NCBI GenBank assembly: GCA_963754045.1
Contig: CAVWEN010000002.1
Coordinates: 310,001 to 374,000 of the forward strand
Direction of reading: 5' to 3'
DNA from: JALZKA01 sp963754045
Lineage (GTDB): Bacteria; Actinomycetota; Thermoleophilia; Solirubrobacterales; 70-9
DNA: 64,000 bases
Shown: positions 35,037 to 43,359 of the stretch, in pieces
Position numbering within the stretch: the stretch's first letter is position 1
How the letters are laid out: every line of letters begins with the position of its first letter
The notes under the pieces: model-generated
The model's input: the letters and a program-made list of their open reading frames with translations, nothing else
Told to the model about the DNA's origin: nothing
Databases searched by the model: none
Position numbers and translations under genes: made by a program

Positions 35037-35510
35037 ATGCCTCGGTTCGCCGCAGTACTGATCCTCACCGTCCTCCTATTCGCAGGCTGCGGAGACGACG
35101 ACGAGACCCCCACGGCTGCGCCCGAGGGGGCTTCCGGCGCAACCGGAGCGACGGGCGCCTCGGGAGCCGAGCAAGACGGCGGCGCAGACCCCAACGCCAC
35201 TGCGGACATCGACGCGATCTCCTCGTGTCTCGATGACGCGGGCCTGGAGCCCGGTGAGCCCGAGGACGTCGATCTCGAGGGAGAGCCGGCCCAAGCGATC
35301 ACGATCACGGCCGGTGATCTGCCCGAGAACGGCACCGTCTACGTCTTCGAGTCGGCGGGCTCGGCGAAGAAGGCCGACGATGCGATTCAGCTGTCGATCA
35401 ACGTCTTCAAGGAGACCTCAGGGCCGGTGACCGCGGTTTTGATCACCTCGCCTTCCGGCTCAGAGGGCGACGAGGCCAAGGAGGCCGTCAGCAACTGCAT
35501 CGCCGGGTGA
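35037..35510 (+). CDS. Putative lipoprotein with Gly-Ala-Thr linker
   Basis: A 157-aa exported protein: signal peptide with lipobox LLFAG-C (C at residue 19), then an acidic stretch and a collagen-like GASGATGATGASGA linker. The C-terminal domain of about 100 residues has a pair of cysteines (ISSCLDDAGL near its start, VSNCIAG at its end) that could be disulfide-bonded. AGAAAGGG lies upstream of the ATG. The domain layout is like the second lipoprotein at 36238 (SC near the start of the mature domain, TC near its end), so the two may be distant paralogues. Function unknown. Confidence 0.7.
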   Translation: MPRFAAVLILTVLLFAGCGDDDETPTAAPEGASGATGATGASGAEQDGGADPNATADIDAISSCLDDAGLEPGEPEDVDLEGEPAQAITITAGDLPENGTVYVFESAGSAKKADDAIQLSINVFKETSGPVTAVLITSPSGSEGDEAKEAVSNCIAG

Positions 35511-35570
35511 GGCCGGGGTCGCTGCGCGGCTGAGGCTCGCCCCGGGCGACAGGGCAGGAGTGTCGGGCCG

Positions 35571-36093
35571 TCAGATGCCTGCCCGCCGAAGGAACTCGAT
35601 TACTTCTTCGGCGCAGCGCTCAGGCTCGTCTTCGTAGAGGAAATGGCGGACCCCTTCGAGCAGCACGAGCTTTGAACCCGGGATGTCACGGGAGAAGCGA
35701 GAGGCGTAGTCGAAAGGAAGGAACTGGTCGCGCTGTCCCCACAAGATCAGCGTCGGGGTGCTCGCATGCCCAGCGCAGGCCGACCATCCCGCCCGTGTCG
35801 TGGACCACCAGCACCACGCAATCGAGTCCGATCCGCTGCCGAAAACTCTCGACAAGCCCTACTTGGCGTTCGAGAGTCCCAGGCGGATCTAGCGGCGTGT
35901 CGCCGAAGCCGGCGAGGTCGGGGGCCAGAGCGCTGCGACCTGAGGACGCGAGCGCCGGAAGCAGGTGCCGCCACATGTACGAGCTCTGCGGCCACCCGTG
36001 GAGGCACAGAGCCGGGGAACGCTCCGATGCGCTGGCGGGCTCGGCCGTCCGATAGGCGATCTCGCCGGTGCGTTCGACGGCCAGTTTCGACAC
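35571..36093 (-). pseudogene. Haloalkane-dehalogenase-like alpha/beta hydrolase, internally deleted
   Basis: The 5' part encodes ALCLHGWPQSSYMWRHLLPAL, DLAGFGDTP and the nucleophile elbow VVHDTGGMVGLRWACEHP, with Asp as nucleophile as in haloalkane dehalogenases and epoxide hydrolases. Directly after this, in another frame, comes the C-terminal part TPTLILWGQRDQFLPFDYAS and EGVRHFLYEDEPER with the acid and histidine. The whole cap domain (roughly 100 residues) is missing and the join is out of frame near 35765. The gene is therefore dead: a deletion with a frameshift. Both remaining halves are well preserved, so the event looks recent. Confidence 0.75.
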
Positions 36094-36237
36094 AAACGCA
36101 ACCTACTGGCGTTGCCTCGACAATGGCTGGAAAGGCGTGACGGGCGTGATCTGCGTGGCCCGCCGGTGTTGGGCGGATCCTCGGGAATGAGGTAGGTCAC
36201 CTCGATGGGCCTGAGAGGTGCGACTACTATCGCCCGC

Positions 36238-36753
36238 ATGACCTCCAATACGAAACGGGCGACGGTGTTGAGCCTTGCCGCCTTTGTGGCGATTACCGTC
36301 GGCGCCTGTGGCGGCTCGGACGAGACCGACACGAGCACCGAGGGGGAGTCGGCGCTTGACGCGGCAGCTTTCAAGAGCTGCATCTTCTCCGGGAGCATCG
36401 ACCTCGGCATTTACGAGGAGATCAGGGATGCTGCCCCGGAGCTCGCCAACGCAGCGCCCGAGGCGGAGTTCTTCGAGGCCGGCAAGGGAGACGACGGCAT
36501 CGCAGCGTTCTACGTGTTCGACGACCCGGCGGCGGCAGAGGCCTTCTCAACCGAGTTCGAGCCGACGCTCGCAGCGTTGGCCAAGGAACTGACGAGGGGC
36601 GCCGGGATCGGCCCCGTCACCCCAGCCGTCGAGATCCAGGACGGCGTGGTTTTGGGGCTGATCCCCTTTGACACCGCAAAGGAAGCCGAACTCTCCGAGG
36701 AAGTTCTGGCTGACGTTTCTACCTGCGTAACAGAGCAGTCCGGCACGGGATAG
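36238..36753 (+). CDS. Putative lipoprotein
   Basis: A 171-aa exported protein. ATG at 36238 opens a signal peptide ending in the lipobox TVGA-C (C at residue 24), followed by a Gly/Ser/Asp/Thr-rich linker. The mature domain has a cysteine near its start (FKSCIFSGSI) and one near its end (DVSTCVTEQ), like the lipoprotein at 35037, and alternating beta and helix sequence (DGIAAFYVFDDPAAAEAFST). It probably sits on the outer face of the membrane. No enzymatic motif. Function unknown. Confidence 0.7.
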   Translation: MTSNTKRATVLSLAAFVAITVGACGGSDETDTSTEGESALDAAAFKSCIFSGSIDLGIYEEIRDAAPELANAAPEAEFFEAGKGDDGIAAFYVFDDPAAAEAFSTEFEPTLAALAKELTRGAGIGPVTPAVEIQDGVVLGLIPFDTAKEAELSEEVLADVSTCVTEQSGTG

Positions 36754-36811
36754 GCCGAAACGGCGAGGCCCGCATTTGCGGGATCTGGCAGTCGGCGCCT
36801 GAGCACGGGCG

Positions 36812-37252
36812 CTAGGAGTCGGCGGAGCGCCGGCGAACAGCCGATTTGAGACCGTCCACCGCCTCGCCGAGCCAACGCCGAAAGAACCGCCGTCCGACGG
36901 TGGCATCGATCAGTCGGTCGCGGCGGCGCAGCGGGTCCATGCCGAACACCGCGTTCACGAAGGTGCCGTCCTGCGCCTCGGTGAGCTGCCAGTGAACGAA
37001 CGTTCCACTGACGGTGCAGTGCATCCGGATCTCGCGCAGCTCGTCCTTGCGGTCGATGAGGAAGTTCGCCTCGCTGCGGCCGGTGAGGGGCTGCCGGGAG
37101 ACCTGCACGAACTCGACCCCCTCCTCGAACCGCGTTCCCTGGATCTCAAATACTCGAGGGAGCCACTCTGGGTATCGCCCCGGGTCTGCCACTAGCTCCC
37201 ATACCGCCGAAACGGACGCATCGACCAAGGTTTGCTCGTGGACCTCGGACAT
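36812..37252 (-). CDS. SRPBCC-family (polyketide cyclase-like) protein
   Basis: A 146-aa single-domain START/Bet v1-like protein. ATG at 37252 is chosen because MSEVHEQTLVDASVSAVWEL is the usual first strand and helix; the longer frame upstream has no family sequence. DPGRYPEWLPRVFEIQGTRF is the expected segment after the first helix, and VNAVFGMDPLRRRDRLIDATVG leads into the long C-terminal helix. Such proteins bind hydrophobic ligands or act as cyclases/dehydratases; nothing here shows which. Confidence 0.78.
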   Translation of the reverse strand: MSEVHEQTLVDASVSAVWELVADPGRYPEWLPRVFEIQGTRFEEGVEFVQVSRQPLTGRSEANFLIDRKDELREIRMHCTVSGTFVHWQLTEAQDGTFVNAVFGMDPLRRRDRLIDATVGRRFFRRWLGEAVDGLKSAVRRRSADS

Positions 37253-37499
37253 CAGCGTGCCTTGGCGGATTCGCCGCTTCGAAAAAGGCGCGTGATGCCG
37301 AACGCTTCGGGGGTTCCCCTGGTCCAGATGTGCAGCGGCTGCGACGCCATCGAACGAGTATCCCGGGTTTGCCCTGATCCGGGGGCCTTTCGCGCCGAAG
37401 ACCAACGCGCCACGGGCCGCGCGTAGGCGCTCCGACGCCGCTCCGGCGCCTAGATCGGCTTGTAAGGGCGTCCGCCTCCGGCGAAGCTGAGACGCTCAC

Positions 37500-37973
37500 T
37501 CACCCTGGCAGTGGCCCGATGAACTCGACGCCGTAGTCGCGGCTTGCCTGCTTGATCACTGGCCCCTCAACCGATTCCAAGGGCGGCTGGCCTCCCTCCC
37601 GCGACGCGAGAGTGATCGCGCGGTAGAACTCGCCATGGCGGGGCGTCGTGAGGATGAGGTAGCGCGCCGTTGCCGACTCGACGCGGAACCCGTGCACGGC
37701 TCCCCCGGGTATGTGGGCGAACGAACCAGCCGGGGCCAACACGCCCGGCTCGTCGCCGACATACAGTGTCAATTCACCCTCCAAGACGTAGAAGGACTCC
37801 ACGTCGTCGGGGTGCCGATGCAGCGGCACGCTCTCACCACGTCTCGCGCGCTCGTCGACCAGGCAGAAGCTTCCTTGCGTCTGCTCCCCGGTCGCCAGGA
37901 AGTGCGTCGACGTCTCACCCATCCATCTGAGCTCAGCTTGCCCTGGCAGGTAGACGTACGCGGCGTCGCTCAT
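37500..37973 (-). CDS. Cupin-domain protein
   Basis: A 157-aa single cupin. Motif 1 is HRHPDDVESFYVLEGELTLYVG (two His and the Glu of the metal site) and motif 2 is HIPGGAVHGF with the fourth ligand. AGGAG sits 6 nt before the ATG. The domain is a typical small quercetin-dioxygenase-like or storage/isomerase cupin; with all metal ligands present it is probably a metal-dependent enzyme or sensor. Substrate unknown. Confidence 0.85.
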   Translation of the reverse strand: MSDAAYVYLPGQAELRWMGETSTHFLATGEQTQGSFCLVDERARRGESVPLHRHPDDVESFYVLEGELTLYVGDEPGVLAPAGSFAHIPGGAVHGFRVESATARYLILTTPRHGEFYRAITLASREGGQPPLESVEGPVIKQASRDYGVEFIGPLPG

Positions 37974-38044
37974 GATGATTCTCCTAGGTCGACAAAGCTC
38001 GCGCGAACACTAGGCCAACCGCGGAAACGCGAAGCGGTTCGGCA

Positions 38045-38317
38045 CTACTCCGCCTTCAACGACCTCGTGGCCGAAGCCCGGTCGAAGTGGATCTCGAGCT
38101 TTGCCACCTTTTTGTTTCGGAACGTGACGACGTGGAACACCATTTGCTCGAGCTCGAGCTCGATCGCGCTTCCGCTTCCTCGAGCGCGAGAACGAATACC
38201 GACGAGCAGGCGGTCGCCGCTCTCGATGAACTCGCCGTCAGGTTCCTCGTGTTGCCAATCGAATGCCTCCGGTGTCCTCCACTCCCTGACGTTGCCTAGC
38301 CCCTCGATCATTCCCAT
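38045..38317 (-). pseudogene. SnoaL-like protein, N-terminally truncated
   Basis: The frame encodes only the second half of a SnoaL/NTF2-like domain: FDWQHEEPDGEFIESGDRLL, GSAIELELEQMVFHVVTFRNKKVAKLEIHFDRASA. The usual opening (MSQENVEIVRR..., the first helices and the DxxVxF strand) is absent; the frame starts at ATG 38317 in unrelated sequence. It is probably a truncated relic, although the remaining half is unbroken. Confidence 0.6.
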
Positions 38318-38389
38318 GCCGCCGGCCAGCGCGACCTACTCGGCAAATGTCATGAGATCCGGGAGCCCGGCGCTCGGCCGGGGTAAGCG

Positions 38390-38414
38390 CCCCGATCCTT
38401 TCCGGAGATCGGGG
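38390..38414. repeat. Short hairpin between SnoaL genes
   Basis: CCCCGATC and GATCGGGG form a perfect 8-bp stem with a 9-nt loop. It lies between an intact and a truncated SnoaL-like gene, both on the minus strand. There is no T-run; it could be a weak terminator of the upstream gene or a chance feature. Confidence 0.35.
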
Positions 38415-38490
38415 GCAGACCCGCATGGCAAGTGGCGGCATTGACGCCTTCGACGCGAGCGGCTCCTGGCTTGATCCTCATCTCAAGCGC

Positions 38491-38883
38491 CTACCCCCCA
38501 AGTCCCGCAGCTTCGACGGCTTCGGCCCTGCTTTCGAAGCTGTCCCAGCGAATGATCCGCCCGCCGCGAAAGGTCCACAGCTGCGGGTGGACAACGTCGA
38601 AAGGAACGCCGCCGCCCTTGCCGCGACCGAACTCGTGCAGGACGACGACAACGCTCGGATCCGCGTCCAGAAGCTCATCGGCCTCGACGCGGTAGTCGTC
38701 CCAGGTGCCCCAGTAGTGGCCTGAGGCCTTGATGACCGCGTCCCGTCCCACGTACACAGCGTCAAGGTCCGGCACCCGTGTCCGGGGCCGCAGGTCCCAG
38801 ATCACGAACTCATCGAGCATCGCCCAGAAAGCATGCACGTCTTTGATCCCCGATCGAACTAGATCCATGTTCTCCTGCGACAT
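38491..38883 (-). CDS. SnoaL-like (NTF2-fold) protein
   Basis: A 130-aa protein. ATG at 38883 gives the canonical opening MSQENMDLVRSGI; a longer frame adds only five residues. RVPDLDAVYVGRDAVIKASGHYWGTWDDYRVEADELLDA and FDVVHPQLWTFRGGRIIRWDSFESRAEAVEAAGL are full-length family sequence. These small domains act as isomerases, cyclases or ligand-binding proteins, and the active-site residues vary so much that no reaction can be predicted. Its start lies 50 nt from the first tRNA-half repeat. Confidence 0.82.
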   Translation of the reverse strand: MSQENMDLVRSGIKDVHAFWAMLDEFVIWDLRPRTRVPDLDAVYVGRDAVIKASGHYWGTWDDYRVEADELLDADPSVVVVLHEFGRGKGGGVPFDVVHPQLWTFRGGRIIRWDSFESRAEAVEAAGLGG

Positions 38884-38932
38884 AGCGCGCAGTATCACCG
38901 AGATCCCGCTTGGGTGGATCGGATCCTGAAGT

Positions 38933-38979
38933 GGAGCTAGGCGGGCTCGAACCGCCGACCGGCTGATTGCGAAGCGGGG
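38933..38979 (-). repeat. tRNA-Ala(CGC) 3'-half copy A, degenerate att-like repeat
   Basis: 47 bp from GGAGCTAGGCGGGCTCGAAC to GCGAAGCGGGG, matching the 3' half of tRNA-Ala(CGC) from the anticodon loop to the acceptor end, with one changed stretch (GACCGG instead of GACCTCC). Weak similarity to the distal arm of other copies continues to about 39010, but the terminal hairpin is lost. It is the copy farthest from the intact tRNA and the most decayed of those with any arm. Confidence 0.8.
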
Positions 38980-39100
38980 AACGCTCGGCGCGATTAGACG
39001 TCGATCGTGAAATCCATGTAACGCCCAGACTTAGGCGGACCAGAATGCGGTTCGTGCATCTCTGGGAAGGTGGATCTCGTCCGCAGAACCTAGTTGGGCA

Positions 39101-39916
39101 TTAATGATTCTGCGACCACAGTGAGTTCGTCGCATAGACCTTGAGCTTGCAACGCTCGATAAAGCCAGCCCGGCGGTACAAGCCGACGGCACCCTGAGAC
39201 GAGTGGAGGACAGCGCGGGCACAGCCCTCCTTTTTTGCGCAGCCGAGCATGGCCATTGTGATTTTGCTCGCGACGCCGCGACCCCGCGCCTCCGGAACGA
39301 CGCTCATCCCGAAAATGGAGGCCACACCAGTGGGGCCTGCCAGCGAGAGGTAGCCCTTGCCGATCGCCGCCCCGGCCGAGTTGAAGGCGAGGAAGCGGTG
39401 GCCCGTTGCGCGCGAAGGCGACCAGTACTGATGGAGTTCGGTCACCAGGTGCTGTTCGTCCTCCGGAATTTCCCAGTAGCGCATGAGCAGAGCGGCGTAG
39501 GCCTCGAGCGCGGCGTCATCGACGGCCTCTTTGACGAGTGTGGTCGGGGCGGTCGGCTGCCAATTTGCGAGCTCCAGTGACATACCGGTGGCGACTTCCA
39601 CCAATTCGAGGCCACTTTTTGTGAGCCGGCGTCCGAGGTCATCGGGGGTTGCGCTCGGGTGGTCAATCCACATGTAGTCCACCCCGCGCTCGCGGTACCG
39701 GGCAAGGACACGTTCGAGTGCCGAATCGGCAGAGTTCGATTCAAGGTGAGTCCGCACCACTGCGTTATATGGAAGATGCCTCATGGGGGCCTCGATCCAG
39801 GTCACCCCGTGTTCTTCGTGTAGTTCGCCCCGCGGCCAAAGACCAAAGTGAGACCACTGCGCGACGAAAGAGTCCTCGATGTTCGCCACTACCTCGGTCT
39901 GACCAGGCTGGTTCAC
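39101..39916 (-). CDS. GNAT-family N-acetyltransferase
   Basis: A 271-aa protein with a variable N-terminal half and a C-terminal GNAT domain. Acetyl-CoA binding motif A is VVPEARGRGVASKITMAML (Q/RxxGxG/A form RGRGVA), followed by LHSSQGAVGLYRRAGFIERC, the usual strand-helix before the last strand. FLAFNSAGAAIGKGYLSLAG forms the central strands. The N-terminal half resembles a degenerate second GNAT domain, seen in several double-domain family members. It is divergent from the glycosyltransferase with 45 nt between starts; both lie between tRNA-half copies A and B. Confidence 0.85.
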   Translation of the reverse strand: MNQPGQTEVVANIEDSFVAQWSHFGLWPRGELHEEHGVTWIEAPMRHLPYNAVVRTHLESNSADSALERVLARYRERGVDYMWIDHPSATPDDLGRRLTKSGLELVEVATGMSLELANWQPTAPTTLVKEAVDDAALEAYAALLMRYWEIPEDEQHLVTELHQYWSPSRATGHRFLAFNSAGAAIGKGYLSLAGPTGVASIFGMSVVPEARGRGVASKITMAMLGCAKKEGCARAVLHSSQGAVGLYRRAGFIERCKLKVYATNSLWSQNH

Positions 39917-39961
39917 CGCCTTAATTTATCTCCGCCAGCCCGAGCGGGTAGCGTCCGCGAG

Positions 39962-41080
39962 ATGCGGGTCCTCTTCACGTCGACGCACGGTCGTGGCCAC
40001 GTCCAACCGATGCTTCCTCTCGCGCATGCCCTTCGCGAGGCGGGCCACGACGTGCGCTGGGCATGCTCGGAGATTGCCTGTGTCCGCCTTCGCGAGAAGG
40101 GCTTCGACGCCGTGAGAGCCGGCCTGGCGGAGGCCGGGATGCCACCTCCGCCGGCAGAGGTGGCTGCCCTCCCGCCCAGGGACCGTCCCGACTTCATGTT
40201 CGCGAAGATCTTCGGGGCACACCGGGTCGAGCCCATGCTCGACGACCTCGTCCCGCTGGTTGACGATTGGCACCCGACCCTCCTGATCTGCGAGCAGGCC
40301 GAGTTGGCGGGCCCGATCGCCGCCGCCCACGCCGGCATCCCCAACTTGACGCACGCTTTCGGGCGTTTGCTCCCATCGGTGCGCCTGGTTCGCGCGACCG
40401 ACGAATTGGCGAATGTGTGGCGGTCCAATGGCCTGGAGCCCAGGGCGTACGCGGGGACCTATGAGCACCTCTACATCGATATCTATCCGCCGAGCCTGCA
40501 GAGTCGCGACATCGAGCATGTCGGACAGATGCAGCTCGTGCGGCCCGCTGCGGTCCTCGAGCGTTCGACGGGGGCCGAGCCAGTCATCTACATCACCTTC
40601 GGCACGGTGTTCAACAAGGACCATGAGCTCTTCACCGTTGCCACCGAGGCGGCTCGGGAATTGCCGGCCCAAGTCGTCGTCACGTTGGGGAACGGCCTCG
40701 ACCCGCAGTCCCTAGGGGATCAACCCCCGAACGTGCGAGTCGCCGAGTTCATCCCGCAGGAGGACCTCCTGCCCGAGTGCGCAGCGGTTATCTCACACGC
40801 TGGCTCGGGCACGTTCCTGGGCGCACTCGCCGCGGGCGTGCCCCAGGTGCTACTCCCCCAAGCAGCGGATCAGTTCGGAAACGCCGAGGCGGGTGCCGAC
40901 GGAGGAGTTGGGATAGCCCTCTGGCCCGGGGAGGTGTCGGTGGGGAGCATCCGCAAGGCGCTTGTCCGGGTGCTGGAGGAAGAGTCGATGCGTGCGGCCT
41001 CGGAGCGCGTCCGCAACGAGATCGCCGCGATGCCGACACCCGACGATGTCGTGGACGAACTGATCCAGCGCTACGGCTAA
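39962..41080 (+). CDS. GT-B glycosyltransferase (MGT/UGT type)
   Basis: A 372-aa family-1-like glycosyltransferase. The opening MRVLFTSTHGRGHVQPMLPLAHALREAGHDV is the classical acceptor-domain start, and HAGSGTFLGALAAGVPQVLLPQAADQFGNAE is the nucleotide-sugar (PSPG-like) motif. VIYITFGTVFNKD marks the interdomain link. Such enzymes glycosylate small molecules such as macrolides, flavonoids or other lipophilic acceptors. ATG at 39962 is chosen; upstream in-frame sequence overlaps the divergent acetyltransferase gene. Together with the acetyltransferase it may modify a small compound, for example as a detoxifying or resistance pair. Confidence 0.9.
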   Translation: MRVLFTSTHGRGHVQPMLPLAHALREAGHDVRWACSEIACVRLREKGFDAVRAGLAEAGMPPPPAEVAALPPRDRPDFMFAKIFGAHRVEPMLDDLVPLVDDWHPTLLICEQAELAGPIAAAHAGIPNLTHAFGRLLPSVRLVRATDELANVWRSNGLEPRAYAGTYEHLYIDIYPPSLQSRDIEHVGQMQLVRPAAVLERSTGAEPVIYITFGTVFNKDHELFTVATEAARELPAQVVVTLGNGLDPQSLGDQPPNVRVAEFIPQEDLLPECAAVISHAGSGTFLGALAAGVPQVLLPQAADQFGNAEAGADGGVGIALWPGEVSVGSIRKALVRVLEEESMRAASERVRNEIAAMPTPDDVVDELIQRYG

Positions 41081-41119
41081 CGATTCGCGGGGCAGATCGG
41101 CTGATCCGAGTGCGGCTAT

Positions 41120-41266
41120 GGAGCTAGGCGGGCTCGAACCGCCGACCTCCCAATTGCGAAGCGGGGAACACTCAGGCACGAATAGGCGTCGATTCCGGGA
41201 TCGGATGCCTCCGGGTGTGCCGGGATGTACGCGGATATGGGCACCAGAACCCGGTAGGTGCCCAAT
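41120..41266 (-). repeat. tRNA-Ala(CGC) 3'-half copy B with distal arm and hairpin
   Basis: 147 bp. The first 47 bp copy the tRNA 3' half up to the anticodon loop (with CCCAATTGCGAA in place of TCCTGATTGCGAA). The rest shares CTCAGGCACGA, GATCGGATGCC, GCGGATNTGGGCACCAG and terminal GGTGCCCAAT with copies D, E and F. The end hairpin is imperfect here (GGGCACCAG with TAGGTGCCC). Confidence 0.9.
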
Positions 41267-41383
41267 GATTTGAGACGTCAGCCCATGTTCGTGGAGTCTC
41301 TTTCCTAGTTTGAGCGACATCCGCTGACGGCACCGGCTCGGCGATTGGGTTAGGTTCGGCAACCCGAACAAAGGAGATTCGCG

Positions 41384-41659
41384 ATGAGCATCCTTGCCCG
41401 CTTTACCCCCAACTCGTTGACTGCCGAGCAGTACGACAAGGCCATCCGCGAGATGGACGAGGTGAACTCACCCCCCGATGGGCGTGACTACCACGTCTGC
41501 TTCGGCTCGGACGGCGATCTGCGGGTCAGCGAGATCTGGGACTCGCGCGAGCAGTTCGAGGCGTATGGCGAGAAGCTCATGCCTAAGCTGGCCGAAATCG
41601 GGATCGATCCCGGCCCCGCGCCCGAGATCATCGAGATCCACAACATCGCTAGGCGCTAG
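41384..41659 (+). CDS. Small conserved protein, dimeric alpha/beta-barrel-like
   Basis: A 91-aa soluble protein with a strong AAAGGAG 8 nt before the ATG. MSILARFTPNSLTAEQYDKA and YHVCFGSDGDLRVSEIWDSREQFEAYGEKL follow the beta-alpha-beta pattern of antibiotic-biosynthesis-monooxygenase-like (ABM) proteins found widely in actinobacteria. No cofactor site is visible. It is the only gene between tRNA-half copies B and C, which are 557 nt apart, so it forms a single-gene unit. Confidence 0.8.
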   Translation: MSILARFTPNSLTAEQYDKAIREMDEVNSPPDGRDYHVCFGSDGDLRVSEIWDSREQFEAYGEKLMPKLAEIGIDPGPAPEIIEIHNIARR

Positions 41660-41823
41660 CGGTCAGGTCGCCGGGGCCAGACCGCTTGCGGCGTGGTGGC
41701 CGCTACAGAATCCTCGCCTAGGACGAAGGCTCGTTCGACGTCTTGGTTGGGAGCGAGTCGCGCGAACTGACCGCAGATCGAGCGCTTCCGAAAGCTGGCG
41801 CTCGATTGCGGGGTTGAAGGAGC

Positions 41824-41870
41824 GGAGCTAGGCGGGCTCGAACCGCCGACCTCCTGATTGCGAAGCGGGG
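41824..41870 (-). repeat. tRNA-Ala(CGC) 3'-half copy C, without distal arm
   Basis: 47 bp from GGAGCTAGGCGG to GCGAAGCGGGG, an exact copy of the tRNA-derived part shared with copy F. The distal arm and hairpin are absent: sequence diverges immediately after GCGGGG, and a cupin gene starts 21 nt further on. Confidence 0.88.
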
Positions 41871-41891
41871 CTTCCGGTAGGGTCGCGGCCC

Positions 41892-42467
41892 GTGGCGGAG
41901 CCCGGCGAGACCATCGAGAACCCGGTAACCGGCGAGCGGATCACGTGGATCGAGACGACGCAAATCACCGGAGGCAAACTGCTCGCCTGTGACCTCTACC
42001 TTGGGCCCGCTGCCGCCGTGGCGGCAGAGCACCGCCACGTTCGCCAAGAGGAGCGCTTTGTGGTTCACGCAGGCACCGTCGGATTCGAGGTGGCGGGAGA
42101 GGTGCGCATGGCCAGTCAAGGTGACCAAGTAGCGGTCCCGATTGGGGTTGCCCACCGCTGGTGGAACGCCGGCCAGGACGAAGCCCAGGTTCGCGTGGAA
42201 CTTCGTCCGGCGCTCGACACCGAGACGTTCTTTGAGAGCTTCTTCGGGTTGGCCCGAGACGGCAAGACAAACGCCAAAGGCATACCGGGGCTCCTGCAGA
42301 TCGCGGTGTTGTATAGCGATCTTGGCGACTCGTGCCCCCAGCCCGTCAAGCCGCCACCATGGATGCAGCGCAGCGTGTTTACAGTGCTCGCTCCGATCGG
42401 CAGGCGCGCCGGGCGGCGGGCCGTCTACCCGAAGTACAGCCCTCGACATCACAGTCTGGCTCTTTAG
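41892..42467 (+). CDS. Cupin-domain protein
   Basis: A 191-aa cupin starting with GTG, 21 nt after tRNA-half copy C. Motif 1 is HRHVRQEERFVVHAGTVGFEVAGEV and motif 2 is VPIGVAHRWWNAGQDEA, so the metal site appears complete. The C-terminal ~80 residues add a helical segment (TETFFESFFGLARDGKTNAKG, LLQIAVLYSDLG) typical of larger actinobacterial cupins that act as dioxygenases or isomerases. The extreme C-terminus (PKYSPRHHSLAL) looks random, so the stop may be displaced by a late frameshift. Confidence 0.75.
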   Translation: MAEPGETIENPVTGERITWIETTQITGGKLLACDLYLGPAAAVAAEHRHVRQEERFVVHAGTVGFEVAGEVRMASQGDQVAVPIGVAHRWWNAGQDEAQVRVELRPALDTETFFESFFGLARDGKTNAKGIPGLLQIAVLYSDLGDSCPQPVKPPPWMQRSVFTVLAPIGRRAGRRAVYPKYSPRHHSLAL

Positions 42468-42551
42468 CTACGCGACGCTCGCGGCACTACTGCTTCGAGT
42501 GAAGGCAGAAGTGTTGCTTTTCCATGCGAAGCGACTTAGGTGCTTTCGCTT

Positions 42552-42944
42552 TCACAGCCCGGCGGCTTCGAGGGCCTGCTGCTCAGAGTTGAAAAACTGC
42601 CACCGGCCAATCTTGCCTTCACGGAAAGCGACGAGGGCGCAGATGTCGACTTCCATCTGTATCCCGCTGCTCGGTCCGCGCCCCCACCATCGCAACGAGG
42701 CAAGAACGCGGTCGTCAAAGTCGCGCATCTCGCGGAGCTCAGCCGAGAAGTCGTCCCAAATCTCTGTCGTCTGGGCCATGCCTTGCAACAGACCCTCGTG
42801 CCCGTGGAAGGACTGGAGGTCCGGTGCATCCGGAAGCGGAGTGAAGACAACACTCGGGTCGAACAGCTCGAGCATCGCCGGCATGTCGCCGCGCGAGAAC
42901 GCGTCGAATACCGCCCGAACGACCTGCAGGTTCTTCTGCGACAT
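42552..42944 (-). CDS. SnoaL-like (NTF2-fold) protein
   Basis: A 130-aa full-length family member with the opening MSQKNLQVVRAVFDAFSRGDMPAMLELFDPSVVF, central FHGHEGLLQGMAQTTEIWDD and the terminal FREGKIGRWQFFNSEQQALEAAGL. It converges on the cupin gene in the unit between tRNA-half copies C and D. It is related to, but clearly distinct from, the SnoaL protein at 38491. Substrate unknown. Confidence 0.82.
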   Translation of the reverse strand: MSQKNLQVVRAVFDAFSRGDMPAMLELFDPSVVFTPLPDAPDLQSFHGHEGLLQGMAQTTEIWDDFSAELREMRDFDDRVLASLRWWGRGPSSGIQMEVDICALVAFREGKIGRWQFFNSEQQALEAAGL

Positions 42945-43147
42945 CGCTCGCGCAGTATCTCGCGATCAGGAGATAGGTGCTCTCCATGCAAAGCGATGCT
43001 TTCACGAGCTGCGACCCGAGCGACCATGAGTCAGTTCGAGAAACGGTGACATTGGAAACCTGATTTGGGCACCGACTACGAATCGTCTCGTGGGCGCTGA
43101 GCGTACTTTGCATGAGAAACCCGGCGCTGAGCAGGGCTTTCCGAGAT

Positions 43148-43294
43148 GGAGCTAGGCGGGCTCGAACAGCCGACCTCCTGATTGCGAAGCGGGGATTCTC
43201 AGGCACGAAGAGGCCTCCGATTGCGGGATCGGATGCCTTCTGACGCGTGCGGATGTATGCGGATTCGGGCACCAGGAGCGGCCTGGTGCCCAAT
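43148..43294 (-). repeat. tRNA-Ala(CGC) 3'-half copy D with distal arm and hairpin
   Basis: 147 bp. The tRNA-derived part has one change (GAACAGCC for GAACCGCC) that weakens the T-stem. The arm contains CTCAGGCACGAAGAGGC, the small palindrome-like CCGATTGCGGGATCGG, and ends in GGGCACCAG-GAGCGGC-CTGGTGCCC, a strong hairpin, then AAT. Confidence 0.93.
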
Positions 43295-43359
43295 CAATGA
43301 ATCGTGGGCCTGCCGCGATCTGGGTCCCACGCTCCGGGCTTCTTCTCGACGGGCGCCCG

